Assembly (NCBI GenBank): GCA_018609925.1 | Contig: JAHEOG010000123.1 | Location: 1-10,497 of the forward strand | DNA: 10,497 bases | Direction: 5' to 3' | Origin: Gammaproteobacteria bacterium | GTDB taxonomy: Bacteria > Pseudomonadota > Gammaproteobacteria > Thiohalorhabdales > Thiohalorhabdaceae | Part shown: positions 1-6,085 of the stretch, in pieces | How positions within the stretch are numbered: position 1 is the first letter of the stretch | Layout: every line of letters starts with the position of its first letter | Translations under genes and position numbers: made by a program | The notes under the pieces: model-generated | What the model was told of the DNA's origin: nothing | The model's input: the letters and a program-made list of their open reading frames with translations, nothing else | The model's database searches: none

Positions 1-247
1 AGGCGATCTCCTGGAGGACCTCCGTGGTCTCCCGGCAGGCGGCCTGCAGGACCTGGTAGTACAGGGCCTCCTTGCTGGGATAGTGGTGGAAAACCGTTGC
101 CTTGCTCACGCTGGCCTCCCGAGCCAGCGTGGCAACAGAAACCCCCCGGAACCCGTCCCGGGCGAATAGGCGAGCCGCTACCCGGGCGATCCGGCGCGCC
201 CCGTCCTCGCTGGCACACTGCTCCCCTACCGAATCCACGCTGGCCAC
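1..247 (-). CDS. TetR/AcrR-family transcriptional regulator (3' end beyond window)
   Basis: This is the N-terminal DNA-binding part of a TetR-type repressor; the ligand-binding domain lies outside the window. Reading the minus strand from a GTG at 247 gives about 82 residues. RRIARVAARLFARDGF (about 18-33) is the first helix, and SVATLAREASVSKATVFHHY (about 37-56) is the helix-turn-helix, followed by the usual PSKEALY. I chose GTG 247 because GGGAGG (253-258) lies five bases upstream of it; GTG at 250 or 238 is also possible. It follows ald2 on the same strand after a gap of about 95 bp that carries a plausible promoter. Control of the neighbouring MTA-salvage genes is inferred from position only. 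The ligand is unknown. Confidence 0.88.
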   Translation of the reverse strand, partial: MASVDSVGEQCASEDGARRIARVAARLFARDGFRGVSVATLAREASVSKATVFHHYPSKEALYYQVLQAACRETTEVLQEIA

Positions 248-264
248 CACCCCCTCCCCGGGCT

Positions 265-277
265 CCGTCCAAAACGG
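265..277. repeat. Short inverted repeat in the tetR leader, weak operator candidate
   Basis: CCGT and ACGG arms flank a 5-base centre, just downstream of the candidate tetR -10 box. This is where a TetR autorepressor would often bind. Four-base arms are common by chance, so this is only a pointer for footprinting. Confidence 0.15.
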
Positions 278-292
278 AAAACGCTGCCCCCG

Positions 293-320
293 ATTGTACG
301 GCCTCACAGGACCAAGCCAA
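293..320 (-). promoter_or_regulatory. Candidate sigma-70 promoter of the tetR gene
   Basis: On the minus strand, TTGGCT (315-320, 4 of 6 consensus bases) is separated by 16 bases from TACAAT (293-298, 5 of 6). It lies between the ald2 stop and the tetR start, pointing at tetR. It implies that tetR can be transcribed independently of the upstream operon. This is a motif match by eye only. Confidence 0.45.
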
Positions 321-343
321 GCACACTCCTCGCCCTCGGGTCC

Positions 344-1012
344 CTACCGATCGCCTTCCCGCGACGAGCTAGACTGGCCCAGATAATGCGCCATGCCCTG
401 GTTGGCCTCGGCCATCTGCTCGGAGCTGAGATGGGCGGGCTCCAGGCCGGTTTGCAGCGCCAGTAGATACTGCCGGGCCAGGTTTTCGACCTCCCGCACG
501 AGGGCGACCGCGCTTCCCAGGCTCGGTCCGAGGGCGATCTGGCCGTGGTTGGCCATGAGACACGCCCGCCGCTGGTCCAAAGCGGCCAGCACATTATGGG
601 ACAGGGCTTGGGTACCGAAGGTGGCGTACTTGGCGACAGGGATGTCCGTTCCCCCAGCCAACCCCACCAGGTAGTGGAAGGGAGGAATAGGTCGGCGCAG
701 GCAGGCGAGTGCCGTGGCGTGGGGGGAATGAACATGGACCACGGCCCCGGCCTCCGAGCGCGCCTCCAGGAGGTCGCGGTGGATGCGCCATTCGCTGGAG
801 GGGGCATGGCTCCCCTTCCGAGGCTCACCGTCTTCGTCCAGCTCCACCACCTCCCGCGTCCGCAGGGCCTCGGGGGCGATCCCCGATGGGCTGATCAGAA
901 GCCCACCCGGAACCCGGACGCTTATGTTGCCCGAGGTGCCCACGTTCAGCCCGCGCTCGGCGAGCTCTCCCAGGGCCGCAACGAGGGTCTGGCGGGCATC
1001 CGGATGCCTCAC
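344..1012 (-). CDS. ald2: Class II (FucA-like) aldolase, probable 5-(methylthio)ribulose-1-phosphate aldolase of the DHAP shunt
   Basis: A 222-residue zinc-dependent class II aldolase. The protein is collinear with E. coli L-fuculose-1-phosphate aldolase, shifted by one residue. It has GTSGNIS (25-31) and SPSG (41-44) for phosphate binding and Glu74 in SSEW as catalytic acid/base. The zinc ligands are His93 and His95 in HVH and His156 in NHG, and Tyr114 follows. Its operon supplies methylthioribulose-1-phosphate through MtnP and MtnA, so the inferred reaction is retro-aldol cleavage to DHAP plus methylthioacetaldehyde, as for Rhodospirillum rubrum Ald2. The start is GTG, overlapping the mtnA stop by 4 bp (GTGA), with GGAG eight bases upstream. 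MtnB, a dehydratase of the same superfamily, is the main alternative. A true fuculose aldolase is unlikely because no fucose genes are nearby. Confidence 0.78.
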   Translation of the reverse strand: MRHPDARQTLVAALGELAERGLNVGTSGNISVRVPGGLLISPSGIAPEALRTREVVELDEDGEPRKGSHAPSSEWRIHRDLLEARSEAGAVVHVHSPHATALACLRRPIPPFHYLVGLAGGTDIPVAKYATFGTQALSHNVLAALDQRRACLMANHGQIALGPSLGSAVALVREVENLARQYLLALQTGLEPAHLSSEQMAEANQGMAHYLGQSSSSREGDR

Positions 1013-2103
1013 CCGGCTTGCTCCGGATACAGCTCCGCCAGTCCCGAGCCGCTGGCCTCGCAGATCCCCCGTTCGGTCACCAGCCCGGTGACTAGGCCGG
1101 CCGGGGTCACATCGAAGGCGGGATTGGCGGCCGGCGTGCCGGCGGGGACCAGAGCGAGCTCCGAAGCCTCGCCCCGTTCAGTCAAGCCCGAGATATGGGT
1201 TACCTCCCGGCTATCCCGCTCCTCGATGGGGACCTCGGCCCCCGACGCCACCTCCCAGTCGACGGTGGATCCGGGCAAGGCAACGTAGAAGGGGACACCA
1301 TTCGCTTGGGCCGCCAGGGCCTTGGGATAGGTGCCGATCTTGTTGACCACATCCCCCTCCCGGGTGGTGCGGTCGGTCCCCACCAAGCAGAGATCGACTC
1401 GTCCCCGGCCGAGGAGGTGCCCTGCGGCATTGTCGGCGATCAGGGTGACGGGAACCCCGTGCTGGCTCAGCTCCCAAACGGTAAGGGCAGCTCCCTGATT
1501 GCGGGGCCGTGTCTCCGGCACCCAGACGTGGACAGACAGCCCCCGGTCGTGGGCTTGGTAGACGGGGGCCAAGGCGGTCCCCCAATCGACGCAGGCCAGC
1601 CACCCGGCATTGCAGTGGGTCAGGATCTGGACGGGCTCATTGCCCGGCCTCTCCCTCCCGAGGGCCTCGAGCAGGGGCAGACCCTCTTCCCCGATGCGAC
1701 GGCAGGTGGCCACCTCGGAGTCGGCCAGCTCCCCAGCCCGCTCGTAGGCCGCCGCCGCCCGATCCCCGGGAGCCAGCCCAGTCACCGCCCCGGTGATCTG
1801 ATCCAACCCCCAGCGCAGGTTCACCGCGGTGGGCCGGGCTCCTAGGAGCTGATCTCGGGCCTCCTCCAGCCCCCAATCGGACGGATCCTCGCGAAGGGCC
1901 AGAGCCAGCCCATACGCCGCGGTAGCCCCGATCAACGGGGCTCCCCGGACCCGCATGGTGGCGATGGCCTCGGCGGCCTCCGCCATACGGGTCAGGCGGG
2001 GGACATGCCAGGACCAGGGAAGCCGGGTCTGGTCGATGATTCGAATCGACCAGCTGTCCTCATCCACCCAGATGGTGCGGTACGGCTCCCCGTTGACCCG
2101 CAT
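1009..2103 (-). CDS. mtnA: S-methyl-5-thioribose-1-phosphate isomerase
   Basis: A 364-residue aldose-ketose isomerase of the eIF2B-like family. It converts 5-methylthioribose-1-phosphate to 5-methylthioribulose-1-phosphate in the cytoplasm. Diagnostic motifs are RGAPLIG (53-59), THCNAG with catalytic Cys164, and GTDR with catalytic Asp244, followed by GDVVNKIGTY. Both catalytic residues sit four positions later than in the Bacillus enzyme, so the family length is preserved. The frame stays open to 2388, but that part is antisense-free overlap with apt in another frame. The ATG at 2103 begins MRVNGEPYRTIWV, a normal family N-terminus, 8 bp after the apt stop, with AGGCGG just upstream. It overlaps the aldolase start by 4 bp, consistent with translational coupling. 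A deoxyribose-1-phosphate isomerase role (DrdI-like) is possible as a side activity. Confidence 0.96.
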   Translation of the reverse strand: MRVNGEPYRTIWVDEDSWSIRIIDQTRLPWSWHVPRLTRMAEAAEAIATMRVRGAPLIGATAAYGLALALREDPSDWGLEEARDQLLGARPTAVNLRWGLDQITGAVTGLAPGDRAAAAYERAGELADSEVATCRRIGEEGLPLLEALGRERPGNEPVQILTHCNAGWLACVDWGTALAPVYQAHDRGLSVHVWVPETRPRNQGAALTVWELSQHGVPVTLIADNAAGHLLGRGRVDLCLVGTDRTTREGDVVNKIGTYPKALAAQANGVPFYVALPGSTVDWEVASGAEVPIEERDSREVTHISGLTERGEASELALVPAGTPAANPAFDVTPAGLVTGLVTERGICEASGSGLAELYPEQAG

Positions 2104-2111
2104 GGCTCCGC

Positions 2112-2651
2112 CTATTGGCCTTCGAAGCTGACAAGGGCGTAGGCCCGGTAGCCTCGGTCTCGCAGGCGCTGAAGGCCGCCCAGGTCGGGCAGGTCGATGA
2201 CGAATGTAGCCCCCACCACTTCGCCCCCGACCCGCTCGATCAGGCTGAGGGCGGCCTCGGCGGACCCCCCCGTGGCGATGAGATCGTCCACGAGGAGGAT
2301 CCGCTCGCCCCGCTCGATGCAATCGGTGTGGACCTGGATGGCGTCGGTGCCGTATTCCAGCTCGTATTCCTGGCTGATGGTCTGCCACGGAAGCTTGCCG
2401 CTCTTGCGGGCCGGAACGAACCCCGCCCGAAGCTGATGGGCCACCGCCCCCCCGGTAATGAAGCCCCGCGCCTCAACACCCACCACCTTGTCCACCTGGT
2501 TGCTTGCAAACGGCGCCACAAGAAGATCCACCGTATCCCGGAAGCCCTCGGGATCCTGGAGAAGGGTGGTGATATCCCGAAACACGATTCCGGGCTCAGG
2601 GTAATCCGGGATGGACCGGATGCGCGTTTTGAGGGACTGCCGATCCATCAT
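2112..2651 (-). CDS. apt: Adenine phosphoribosyltransferase
   Basis: A 179-residue type I phosphoribosyltransferase making AMP and pyrophosphate from adenine and PRPP. The N-terminal RIRSIPDYPEPGIVFRDIT (10-28) is characteristic of Apt. It is followed by EARGF (60-64), RKSGKLP (82-88) and YELEYG (96-101). The PRPP loop ILLVDDLIATGGSA (118-131) has its Asp pair intact. It lies 5 bp after the mtnP stop and 8 bp before mtnA. This placement lets adenine released by MtnP be recaptured at once. The start is one of two tandem ATGs (2651 or 2648), and AAGGAG sits inside the last codons of mtnP. No truncation or unusual residues are seen. Confidence 0.97.
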   Translation of the reverse strand: MMDRQSLKTRIRSIPDYPEPGIVFRDITTLLQDPEGFRDTVDLLVAPFASNQVDKVVGVEARGFITGGAVAHQLRAGFVPARKSGKLPWQTISQEYELEYGTDAIQVHTDCIERGERILLVDDLIATGGSAEAALSLIERVGGEVVGATFVIDLPDLGGLQRLRDRGYRAYALVSFEGQ

Positions 2652-2656
2652 GACCC

Positions 2657-3556
2657 CTATTCTCCTTCCGGATTCAAGATGCGCCCCGCCACCGCGTCCA
2701 GGCTAGCCATCATGGCTGGGGATCGGGCTTCCGCGGGAGTGATGACCGCCGTATCAAGGGCTCGATCACAACCCTGAGGGCAAGGGTGCGGACGGTGGTG
2801 GAACTGGGAGGCGAGCTGAGCGATGAGGCGCCGGGCCTTCTCGGCGTTCTCCCGGAGGGTCCGAATCACCGCGGCAACCTCGACGTTGCCGTGATCGGGG
2901 TGCCAGCAATCGTAATCGGTGACCATGGCCAGGGTGGCATAACACAGCTCCGCCTCCCGGGCCAGCTTGGCCTCCGGCATGTTTGTCATGCCCACCACGT
3001 CGCAGCCCCAACTTCGGTAGAGCTCGGACTCGGCAAGACTGGAGAATTGGGGACCCTCCATCGCCAAATAGGTCCCGCCCCGACGCCAGGGCGGTCGGAC
3101 TACCCCCGCCGCCGCCTCCAGCCCCTCTCCGAGCCGGTAGCACACGGGCTGGGCCATCGAGACATGAGCGACCAGCCCCGAGCCGAAAAAGGTCTTGGCC
3201 CGGGCGATCGTCCTGTCGATGAACTGATCCACCAGGACAAAGGTCCCCGGGCTCAGGTCCTCCCGCAGCGAGCCTACAGCGGAAAGGGCCAGAACATCCG
3301 TTACCCCCAGGCGCTTGAGGGCATCGATATTGGCCCGAAAGTTGACCTCATGGGGAGGTAGGGTATGGCCACGGCCGTGGCGCGGCAGGAACGCCATGGG
3401 AAGGCCATGCAGCTCGCCCACCAGGATGGCGTCCGAGGGAGCTCCGAAGGGGGTCTCCACGCGCTCCCAGCGGGGCTCTTCCAGCTCCTCAAGCTGGTAG
3501 ACCCCGCTGCCGCCGATGACCCCGAGCATGGGAGCCAGATGGGGGGCTTCCGGCAT
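2657..3556 (-). CDS. mtnP: S-methyl-5'-thioadenosine phosphorylase
   Basis: A 299-residue member of the PNP/MTAP phosphorylase family. It cleaves methylthioadenosine, the by-product of polyamine and related SAM-dependent syntheses, to adenine and methylthioribose-1-phosphate. It shows GVIGGSG (12-18) and LPRHGRGH (57-64) for phosphate binding and AMEGPQFSSLAES (165-177) for ribose binding. GMTNMPEAKLARE (189-201) follows. TDYDCW (213-218) carries Asp214 and Asp216, which in MTAP select a 6-amino purine. The CPQGCDRALDTA tail near residue 258 resembles proteobacterial MTAPs. The DYD motif argues against the methylthioinosine phosphorylase known in Pseudomonas. The ATG at 3556 has AAGGGA upstream; Met10 is a weaker alternative start. 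It begins 21 bp after the cupin stop. Confidence 0.95.
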   Translation of the reverse strand: MPEAPHLAPMLGVIGGSGVYQLEELEEPRWERVETPFGAPSDAILVGELHGLPMAFLPRHGRGHTLPPHEVNFRANIDALKRLGVTDVLALSAVGSLREDLSPGTFVLVDQFIDRTIARAKTFFGSGLVAHVSMAQPVCYRLGEGLEAAAGVVRPPWRRGGTYLAMEGPQFSSLAESELYRSWGCDVVGMTNMPEAKLAREAELCYATLAMVTDYDCWHPDHGNVEVAAVIRTLRENAEKARRLIAQLASQFHHRPHPCPQGCDRALDTAVITPAEARSPAMMASLDAVAGRILNPEGE

Positions 3557-3577
3557 GGGGCTCAGTTCCCTTTTGGC

Positions 3578-4087
3578 TTAGTCTCTTTGGCAAAGGCGGC
3601 GGACCAGATCGGCATGCTGGGGAAACCGCTCCAACAGCTCCTGCCGATCGCCGAGTTGGAAATCGTCAAACTCGAAGCCGGGAGCGACGGTGCAGCTCAC
3701 CAGGGTATAGCCCTCCCGGTGGACCGGCTCCGCCCCGAACCACACGCCAGCGGGGATCCGGGTCTGGAGGGCCTCGCCGTTACGGGGATCCGGGCCGACC
3801 GAACTGGAGCGGTATTCGCCGTCGTCGGACAGGCAATGGATAAGTGCAGGACACCCGGCGTGGAAAAACCACAGCTCATCCGAGGCCATCCGGTGCAGCG
3901 CAGACGGCTGCCCACTTGGCAGCAGGAAATAGATGGCCGTCTGGAAGGCCCGGGGGCCCGGGTACCGCTCCGGCAACCCCGCCTTCGGGATGGACTCTGG
4001 AGACCGATAGGTTTCCCGGTAAAACCCCCCTTCTGGATGGGGGGAAAGCCCCAGGTGGTCGATCCAGAACTGGGCTTCCGCTTGCAT
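3578..4087 (-). CDS. DUF985 / Cupin_5 family protein
   Basis: A single-domain cupin of about 169 residues and unknown substrate. It has the family signature HPEGGFYRETYRS (17-29). A barrel strand AIYFLLPSGQPSALHRM (51-67) precedes ELWFFHAG, with His65, Glu71 and His76 as possible ligands. IPAGVWFGAE (111-120) and APGFEFDDFQLG (135-146) complete the signature. I prefer ATG 4087 because GGGAG lies eight bases upstream; a TTG at 4102 would add five residues. It sits 31 bp after the unknown acidic gene and 21 bp before mtnP, so it is probably co-transcribed with the MTA genes. Cupins act in two other MTA routes: acireductone dioxygenase MtnD and the methylthioxylulose-5-phosphate methylsulfurylase of the isoprenoid shunt. 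DUF985 is a different subfamily, so a metabolic link is only a hypothesis. Confidence 0.85.
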   Translation of the reverse strand: MQAEAQFWIDHLGLSPHPEGGFYRETYRSPESIPKAGLPERYPGPRAFQTAIYFLLPSGQPSALHRMASDELWFFHAGCPALIHCLSDDGEYRSSSVGPDPRNGEALQTRIPAGVWFGAEPVHREGYTLVSCTVAPGFEFDDFQLGDRQELLERFPQHADLVRRLCQRD

Positions 4088-4118
4088 GGGCCGCACTCCC
4101 AAAAGGTCTAGACGCCCA

Positions 4119-4532
4119 TCAGCCCTGTGGCTCAGGGAATTCCGGATGGCCTTGGACCTTGCTTCGAATGCCTTCCAGGATCCCCTCTAGGCCGGAGGCA
4201 TCGGCCAAGGCGGGAGGTGTCTCCAGCGGCTTATGGGGGGCCTCTCCCCGGCAGAGGCGTAGGGCATCCCCAGCCAGCCGGGCGAGGTTCTGGAGCTGCT
4301 CCGGGGGCAGCTCGATGGCCTCTTGGGACCCCTCCGAGGACTGACCCCTTAGACCGGACTGGATCCGTTGGCGAAGGTCCTCCAGGTCATGGAGATCCCG
4401 GACGCGCACGGCATCCCCTACCCCTTCGGTCTCCCCTTCCTCCTCCAGGGCCTCCTTGAGGGAGACGACAGCCGTTTCCAAAAACCACGCGACGGTGGCG
4501 ATTTCCTCGGGATCCAAATCGATCTCGGCCAT
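4119..4532 (-). CDS. Uncharacterised acidic protein
   Basis: A 137-residue protein I do not recognise. It is strongly acidic, with 29 Asp/Glu against 12 Lys/Arg. The N-terminal half (about 1-60) looks helical, with an amphipathic stretch AWFLETAVVSLKEALEEEGE (15-34). A second helical part near 76-95 (PPEQLQNLARLAGDALRLC) precedes a proline-rich tail. There is no signal peptide, membrane segment or metal motif. The start at ATG 4532 has only a weak purine-rich sequence upstream. It follows the palindromic spacer after the HNH gene and precedes the cupin by 31 bp, so it may be the first gene of the MTA operon. Clean frame use and consistent neighbour spacing favour a real gene. Confidence 0.65.
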   Translation of the reverse strand: MAEIDLDPEEIATVAWFLETAVVSLKEALEEEGETEGVGDAVRVRDLHDLEDLRQRIQSGLRGQSSEGSQEAIELPPEQLQNLARLAGDALRLCRGEAPHKPLETPPALADASGLEGILEGIRSKVQGHPEFPEPQG

Positions 4533-4575
4533 TTCGGCTACCCCGCGGGACCGGCCGGGTAATTTGATCGGGTAG

Positions 4576-4603
4576 CGGATCCGGCCGGGGCCGGCCGGAT
4601 CCG
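4576..4603. repeat. 28-bp GC-rich palindrome between the HNH and acidic-protein genes
   Basis: Perfect 13-base arms (CGGATCCGGCCGG and its complement) flank a central GG, in the 104-bp gap 4533-4636. The decamer GGATCCGGCC also recurs as a direct repeat at 4577-4586 and 4597-4606. In minus-strand RNA this would be a very stable hairpin about 34 bases after the HNH stop. No T-tract follows in that direction, so it is not a standard intrinsic terminator. It could be a processing or attenuation hairpin, a REP-like element or a protein-binding site. Confidence 0.75.
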
Positions 4604-4636
4604 GCCCCAGCCGCCATTCCCTCCCGGCGATCGGGA

Positions 4637-5215
4637 TCAGGCGACGCGGGGGCGAATGCCCCTAAGGGGACTGCTCCGGGGGAGGTGCGCGCGGAGGATC
4701 TCCATTTGATCCCCGCGAATATCGCGGCCCGTCAGCACCATCCACTCGGCATGGACCGGAGGATACGGCACGGCGAGGAGCGGCATCCGGGCTTCCTCGG
4801 GGGTTCTGCCCCCTTTGATGCGATTGCAGCGCCGACAGGCGGTGGCGACGTTCTCCCAACGGTCCTCCCCGCCCCGGGACAGGGGATGGACATGGTCCCG
4901 GGAAAGCTCCCGGCGCTCGAAGTGGCCACCGCAATACAGGCAGGTCCACCGATCCCGGCGGTAGAGCTCTCGATTTTCGCGCCGGGGCAGGGGAACGCGG
5001 TCCCCGGGATGGCGAGCCTCGGAAACGACGGCGATGGAGGGGATATCCATGACGCTGCGCGCGCCGCTCTCCCGGGAGTATCCCCCATGGACCCGGAAGA
5101 CCACTTCCCCCAGGGACTGGTGGATCAGGCCTCGGCAGTGGAGGACAACGAGCTCTTGCCAAGAGGCCCAGGCAATGGGTCGAGTTCCGGGATTGAGGAG
5201 TAGGGTATGGACCAT
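4637..5215 (-). CDS. HNH endonuclease family protein
   Basis: A 192-residue protein of the common bacterial HNH group. Its N-terminal segment (LLLNPGTRPIAWASWQELV, 5-23) is a conserved feature of this group. The zinc-finger HNH core covers about 75-150. CLYC (Cys92, Cys95) and CRRC (Cys127, Cys130) bind structural zinc. SRDHVHPLSRGG (105-116) holds the catalytic Asp107-His108 and His110. ENVATACRRCNRIKGGRTPEEA (from 121) supplies the Asn and the final Asn/His position. Such stand-alone proteins are presumed DNA nucleases, but their targets are mostly unknown. It starts at ATG 5215, 75 bp after the mazG stop, with no partner methylase or toxin-antitoxin gene beside it. A repair or restriction role cannot be decided from context. 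Confidence 0.88.
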   Translation of the reverse strand: MVHTLLLNPGTRPIAWASWQELVVLHCRGLIHQSLGEVVFRVHGGYSRESGARSVMDIPSIAVVSEARHPGDRVPLPRRENRELYRRDRWTCLYCGGHFERRELSRDHVHPLSRGGEDRWENVATACRRCNRIKGGRTPEEARMPLLAVPYPPVHAEWMVLTGRDIRGDQMEILRAHLPRSSPLRGIRPRVA

Positions 5216-5290
5216 GTCTTCATTCCATTGGGCGCCACCTTACTCGTTCGCCCCTTCCGCGCCAAGCCCTTTTCCGAACCCGATCCGGCA

Positions 5291-6085
5291 CTACTCCGTA
5301 GCCCGTTTGGCTTGCTGCCACAGGGCCTTCAGCTCGTCGATGGTGCAATCCTCAAGGGCCTTGCCCTCCTCCAAGGCCCGCTCCTCCATGGTCCGGAAGC
5401 GCGTCCCGAAGCGCCGATTCGACTCGCGCAGCGCCGTTTCCGGATCAACCCCCAAGCGGTGGGCCAAGCCCACCATGGCAAACAGCAGATCCCCCACTTC
5501 ATGGGTCTTACGCTGCATGGAAGCCCCCGCCGTAACCTCCTCCCGGAGCTCGCCCAGCTCCTCGTCCACCTTGGCGAACAGATCCTCGTCGCGGGGCCAC
5601 TCGAAGCCCGCCCGGATGGCCCGACTCTGCAGCTTCCCCGCCCGCTGGACAGCCGGTAGGGCCCCCGCCACCCCGTCCAGAGCGCTAGGCGCCCTGCCCT
5701 GTGCGGTTTTCCCGATTCGCTCGGCGGCCTTGTGCTGCTCCCAGCGCCGGCTCTGATCCGCGGCCGAGGCCACCTCCTCGTCCCCGAAGACGTGCGGATG
5801 GCGCCGGATGAGCTTATCCCTGATCGCAGTCACGACCGTGGCGAAATCAAAGGCTCCGCTCTCCTTGCCGAGCTGAGCGTAGAAGACCACCTGGAACAGC
5901 AGGTCGCCCAGCTCATCGGGCAGTCCCGACCAGTCCCCCTCCTCGATGGCGTCCGCCACCTCGTAGGCCTCCTCCAGGGTATGGGGGACGATGGAGGCAA
6001 AGGTCTGCTCTCGGTCCCAGGGACACCCTTCCTGGGGGTCCCTAAGCCGCTCCATCAATCGCAGCAGCTGCTCCATCTCGCTCAT
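5291..6085 (-). CDS. mazG: Nucleoside triphosphate pyrophosphohydrolase
   Basis: A 264-residue tandem-domain MazG, the same length class as the E. coli enzyme. It hydrolyses (d)NTPs, including non-canonical ones, to monophosphates plus pyrophosphate. Domain 1 has GCPWDREQT (20-28), EEAYE (38-42) and ELGD (58-61), which bind magnesium. RRHPHVFGD (94-102) follows it. Domain 2 repeats the acidic set as EELGE (175-179) and EVGD (196-199), so both halves keep their ligands. ESNRRFGTRFRTME (221-234) is the usual C-terminal signature. The frame stays open to 6229, but ATG 6085 overlaps the nfi stop by 4 bp (ATGA) and has GGAGG upstream. The overlap implies translational coupling with nfi. Confidence 0.95.
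   Translation of the reverse strand: MSEMEQLLRLMERLRDPQEGCPWDREQTFASIVPHTLEEAYEVADAIEEGDWSGLPDELGDLLFQVVFYAQLGKESGAFDFATVVTAIRDKLIRRHPHVFGDEEVASAADQSRRWEQHKAAERIGKTAQGRAPSALDGVAGALPAVQRAGKLQSRAIRAGFEWPRDEDLFAKVDEELGELREEVTAGASMQRKTHEVGDLLFAMVGLAHRLGVDPETALRESNRRFGTRFRTMEERALEEGKALEDCTIDELKALWQQAKRATE

Noticed and set aside
251..343. Intrinsic terminator after ald2
   Set aside because: Only distant GGACC/GGTCC arms are seen and no T-run follows, so I cannot support a terminator.
545..1288. A 247-codon plus-strand open frame opposite ald2 and mtnA
   Set aside because: Low-complexity Pro/Gly/Arg-rich translation without motifs; the minus strand encodes clear enzymes.
2104..2388. N-terminal extension of mtnA to 2388
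   Set aside because: The extension is an out-of-frame reading of apt, rich in Arg/Gly/Pro, and ATG 2103 gives the normal family N-terminus.
2657..3556. Methylthioinosine phosphorylase or general purine nucleoside phosphorylase instead of MtnP
   Set aside because: The TDYDCW motif with its two Asp residues is the adenine-recognition signature of MTAP; methylthioinosine phosphorylases have a different sequence there.
5216..5290. Promoter in front of the HNH gene
   Set aside because: A TTGGCG with a 17-base gap to TAAGGT exists, but the -10 matches only three of six bases.
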